Source: Rhizophagus sp. LPA8_4_AMF (Eukaryota; Glomeromycota; Glomeromycetes; Glomerales; Glomeraceae). From it: DNA of 64,000 nt. A model generated the notes under the pieces. It worked only from the letters and a program-made list of their open reading frames with translations. It did no database searches and had not been told where the DNA came from. A program made the position numbers and the translations under genes. Position 1 is the first letter of the stretch, and each line of letters starts with the position of its first letter. The stretch covers positions 1 to 64,000 of the forward strand of contig JADRCO010000025.1 in the NCBI GenBank assembly GCA_021464525.1, given 5' to 3'. Shown here piece after piece: positions 60,940 through 64,000 of this stretch.

Positions 60940-61280
60940 ATCAAATCATTAGACTTATAGACTTATCTGATTTATCTAAATATTGAATATTCATTATCAC
61001 CTAAAAATTCTGGAAGTTTTTCAAGATCTTTTGTAAACAACGGCTTCAACAATAATTGTTTGTTATTTATTTTATTGTACTTCTATTACTCTACTTCTTT
61101 GAATTGTTCTTCAATTTCACCATCATCTCGTTTATTACAGTTGAATATTAAACAATAACAATAATTCAAACACTTTTTCATAATTAATATAACTAATATT
61201 ATTTCAGGTTAGTTTCACTTAATGTTAGATGATACAAATATATAATAATTCCAAAGCTATACAAAATAACAGAATTTTAG
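60940..61280 (-). pseudogene. Relic of an array-kinase C-lobe exon
   Basis: The minus strand aligns by eye with the 3' part of the C-lobe exons of genes D and E. TTCTGGAAGTTTTTCAAGAT at about 61009-61028 matches their PEYIEDL region; TTTGAATTGTTCTTCAATTT at about 61101-61120 matches the KKQFQEAE region; CACTTTTTCATAATTAATAT at about 61171-61190 matches the IDLMKKCW region. Reading frame is lost throughout. No N-lobe remains upstream. Confidence 0.6.
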
Positions 61281-62115
61281 TACATAGAGCATATTAGTTA
61301 TTATGGCAAGCCGTACTGATTAGAAGCTGCTGTAAAAAAACAGCGTACACCCCAATACTCACTATCGACGTACAGTATCTTTTACCGACGCCATTTTGTC
61401 TACAGTACTTATTATTTTCACGATAGGAAATTAGACATGAAATTTTCTCAACTGCCATTTTACGACTACGCATCCTGCTGCGTCTTAATTTCTTAATTAC
61501 AGTTTACGCAACGAACAACAAACTAGAACAATCATACTATCTCTGTTATAAAAGGCATTTTTAATGATCGAAATTTTCTCACAATACTGTCGTTATTTTT
61601 TTAATCAAAAAGATGAAAACTGCGAAAATATTAATAATAAAGTAAAAAAAAATTGAAGAGAAATAAAACTAGCAAAAGTCAAATGACTTCGTAAGTAAAA
61701 AAATAATAAAATAAATTCTTTCGAGTAACCTTTTGAAAAATATGTATTAGAAATTTCCGATGCGTGCTAGTCTAAAGCTAATTTCGGATTATTATTAAAT
61801 GGTAATTCAGTAAGAAAGGTGTTTGGTAATTCCTTGTTAAGGAATGGTGAATAGTGTTGGTAAAAAGTACGTCAATAAAAGTTAGAATATATATATCCGG
61901 TTTATGGGTTATCTGATTACAGCGATACACGTTATATTTTGCGGTCTCTTATAAATAACTTATCGTACGTTATGAAAATTAAAAAGAATTCAAGAATAGG
62001 AGCCGCTATACAGTGCAATTATACATACTAAAATCGAATTCTTAGATGATAACTGGAGTTCTATCAAAATTTATAAACATTGACTGGTATTGTGCAATCA
62101 ATCAATAGCGGTAAA
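61281..62115. other. Non-coding stretch
   Basis: No gene is supported. TACAGTA motifs repeat at 61320-61410. The sequence just after the relic kinase exon shows no further homology to the array. Confidence 0.4.
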
Positions 62116-62299
62116 CCCTGTAAAAAAAGTCAATCCGTTTTTTATATTCCATCTTTTTTCTGTAAAAGGCTCATTTCCGAAATTAATAGCCTTATATCAC
62201 GGAATTTATCGAATTATTTACATTTTCCGTGAATATATCCGTGAAAGGCTCATTTTTACGGAGTTTTTACAGAAATGACGGATAAAATTTTTTATAGGG
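62116..62299. mobile_element. Short MITE, CCCTRTAAAAA...TCCG family, copy 2
   Basis: The left end CCCTGTAAAAAAAGTCAATC and the right end in reverse complement CCCTATAAAAAATTTTATCC are related inverted termini, shared with the copy at 44604-44731. Inside, AAAGGCTCATTTCCG and AAAGGCTCATTTTTACGG are a direct repeat. It lies in the 3' flank of kinase gene E. Confidence 0.55.
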
Positions 62300-62577
62300 A
62301 GAAGATCATACTTTTCAATACAAAATAACAAGAAACAATTTTTTTTAATACTATACTTGCTAAATCTTTTGATTGTGAAATGTTAAATAACGAAAGTTAT
62401 TTGTAATGGTTTAAATTGTTTGTTCAATTACAAACTGATTTTATTTTACTTAATCAGTGTTGAACAAAGACTAAATAAAAGAAAATAATATATAAATTGG
62501 TTATAGCGTATTTATAATCGACTAGTACAAATATTCTACTGATAATTGTAATACATAAATAAACGTAACTTATTCTG

Positions 62578-63998
62578 TTATATTGCACAATCTAAACATT
62601 CCGTATGATTATTAATACATTGAGTATAATCCTCAATATATTCAGGAAGATCCTTTGTAAAGGAATTAAGTAATCGAGATGTATAAATAGCTTGAGGATG
62701 AATGGTTGATTTTCTATTCTTATTAGCACTTCTATACTTTTCTGCTTCTTGAAATTGTTTTTTAATCTCATCATCATCTTGTATTACTTCAGCTGAACGA
62801 TATGCATTATAAAAAGAAATAATAAATTCTTTTATTTCAGCAACATTCGGTCTATTGATCGGATTTGAACCCCAACACTTTTTCATTAAATCAATATAAC
62901 ATTGAGGTGCTTCCGGTTCATATATTTCAGGTCTAGTTCCTTTACATATGTCATATACTAGAAGATGATCATGTGCACAATTGGCGAAAGGTTGTTTCCC
63001 AGTTGCTACAAAATGCATGATCATACTAAAGCTGTATACATCTGCTGCTTGAGTATAAGGCTTACCTCTTAATACTTCAGGAGCCACGTAAGGCATAACT
63101 CCATAAATATTTGTTTCATCTATATTACCAATTTCTCCACATAATCCCATATCAGAAATATAATTTGAAGTAAACAAATGTATCTCCTTAAATAATATAT
63201 TTCCTATATGAAAATCACGATGAACCATCTGTTTTTGATGAATTGCCTTAAGACCATTAATAATATTACTTAGCACTTTTAATTTAATGAACCAATTAAA
63301 ATATTTAGAATTATTATTCAACCAATAATTAAAATTTCTACCTTCCGCATATTGAAGAACCATAATATAATCTTTTGTATCTGGATCTTGAGATATTCCA
63401 TAAACTCTAAGAATTTTATCAGGATCACCAGAATTATAAATTGAATATGCTTTAGCCTAGAAAAAAAAATTTCATTTAAATATTTATAAACCATAAACAA
63501 ATTAATTTATAATCTTTATACCTCATTTAAAAATTCGTTGGTGATATTTTGTGAATTATTTAAACATTTTAAAGCAACTTTCTTATCCGAATCTCTTATC
63601 CACTCATTTTTACCCTTATAATAACGTAATGGGCCATCCTTCCACATTGCTGAATATACTGTAGCAAAACCACCTTGATCTATTTTTTCAATATCACTAA
63701 ACTGATTATATGGTATCCATTCAAAAAATATATCCTTGTAAACATCAATTTTCAATAGCATTTCTCGAATATAATTATCAATTTTTTCATTCCCACTAGT
63801 CCAGGTTATAAAATATTCTTTCTGGTAATTTATTTTGCATAATATATTTTCATCTGTATATTGTTCAACACAATTTACACAAAATTTTCTTAAATATTTA
63901 TTATTGAGAATCAATATATAATTTTTTGTAACCGAATCTTGAGAAATTCCATATATCTTTTTAGTGCTATATTCCTTTATTGAATATTCCTTTAAAAC
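62578..63998 (-). CDS. Kinase gene E (array type), 3' part; runs off the window
   Basis: Two exons are visible: 63998-63522 (knuckle plus N-lobe) and 63456-62578 (C-lobe). The first begins exactly after an AG at the window edge with the b4-b5 segment, so at least one upstream exon lies beyond base 64000. It has CVNC, WTSGNEKIDNYIREMLL, FEWIPY, IDQGGFATVYSA and VALKCL. The second has VHRDFHIGNILF, SDMGLCGE, VAPEVLRG, HPQAIYTSRLLN and ECLDCAI. It is nearly the same protein as the intact part of gene D and shares its 3' flank, so the two are recent duplicates; E is intact as far as it can be seen. Confidence 0.8.
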
Positions 63999-64000
63999 CT

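Noticed and set aside
1-64000. CRISPR array, rRNA genes or bacterial operons
   Set aside because: No regularly spaced short repeats, no rRNA motifs, and introns throughout the genes show a eukaryotic nuclear sequence.

Overview
ORGANISM. The window is AT-rich nuclear DNA from a fungus, most likely an arbuscular mycorrhizal fungus (Glomeromycotina, Rhizophagus-like). The reasons are about 70-nt GT-AG introns, the standard code, many homopolymer tracts and small transposons, and above all a family of tyrosine-kinase-like (TKL) genes. These carry a CxxC...WCxxC knuckle, a TSGN..ID..IQ helix, FEWIPY.QF before the kinase fold, and a HPQA.YTSRLLN tail. From general knowledge that combination is typical of the very large Rhizophagus kinase expansion. 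Species is inferred from family resemblance only.

LAYOUT. 1.8-6.8 kb (-): kinase gene A, seven knuckle/N-lobe exons, one functional-looking N-lobe exon and one C-lobe exon. 7.7-11.4 kb (-): a seven-exon PHD-finger plus H15 winged-helix protein. 11.4-21.2 kb: mostly non-coding, with a Tc1-like fold-back element, a Helitron-like element, a TA-flanked MITE and two gene relics. 22.1-26.9 kb (+): kinase gene B, same array design. 26.9-34.0 kb: transposon graveyard, including a retro-insertion with an 18-bp target duplication. 34.0-38.6 kb (+): an 11-exon WAPL cohesin-release factor whose last intron looks like a U12-type AT-AC intron. 42.1-43.4 kb: a small coiled-coil ORF (+) facing a short J-domain gene (-). 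44.5-47.8 kb: SINE-like insertion, MITEs, a long hairpin repeat and a segmental duplication. 48.5-64 kb (-): four more kinase genes (F ordinary; C, D, E arrays, E running off the end), a tRNA-Gly and a hAT-type MITE.

MAIN OBSERVATION. The array kinases are built from repeated phase-0 exons. Each exon carries the b4-b5/hinge segment of one kinase N-lobe, a Cys knuckle, and b1-b3 plus aC of the next N-lobe. Only the last exon has a C-lobe. Read as one mRNA this gives up to eight N-lobes on one C-lobe. Read as splice cassettes, any N-lobe exon could be joined in frame to the C-lobe exon. Upstream N-lobes have mostly lost the glycine loop but keep the b3 lysine, while the N-lobe next to the C-lobe keeps a GGF loop. 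Homogenised exon copies, a decayed array (D), isolated relics and duplicated flanks show active birth and death. WAPL, PHD-H15 and the J protein are ordinary genes sitting between these accessory islands.

LIMITS. Exon boundaries were read by eye from splice signals, frame continuity and repeat homology. No alignment, database search or RNA evidence was available.
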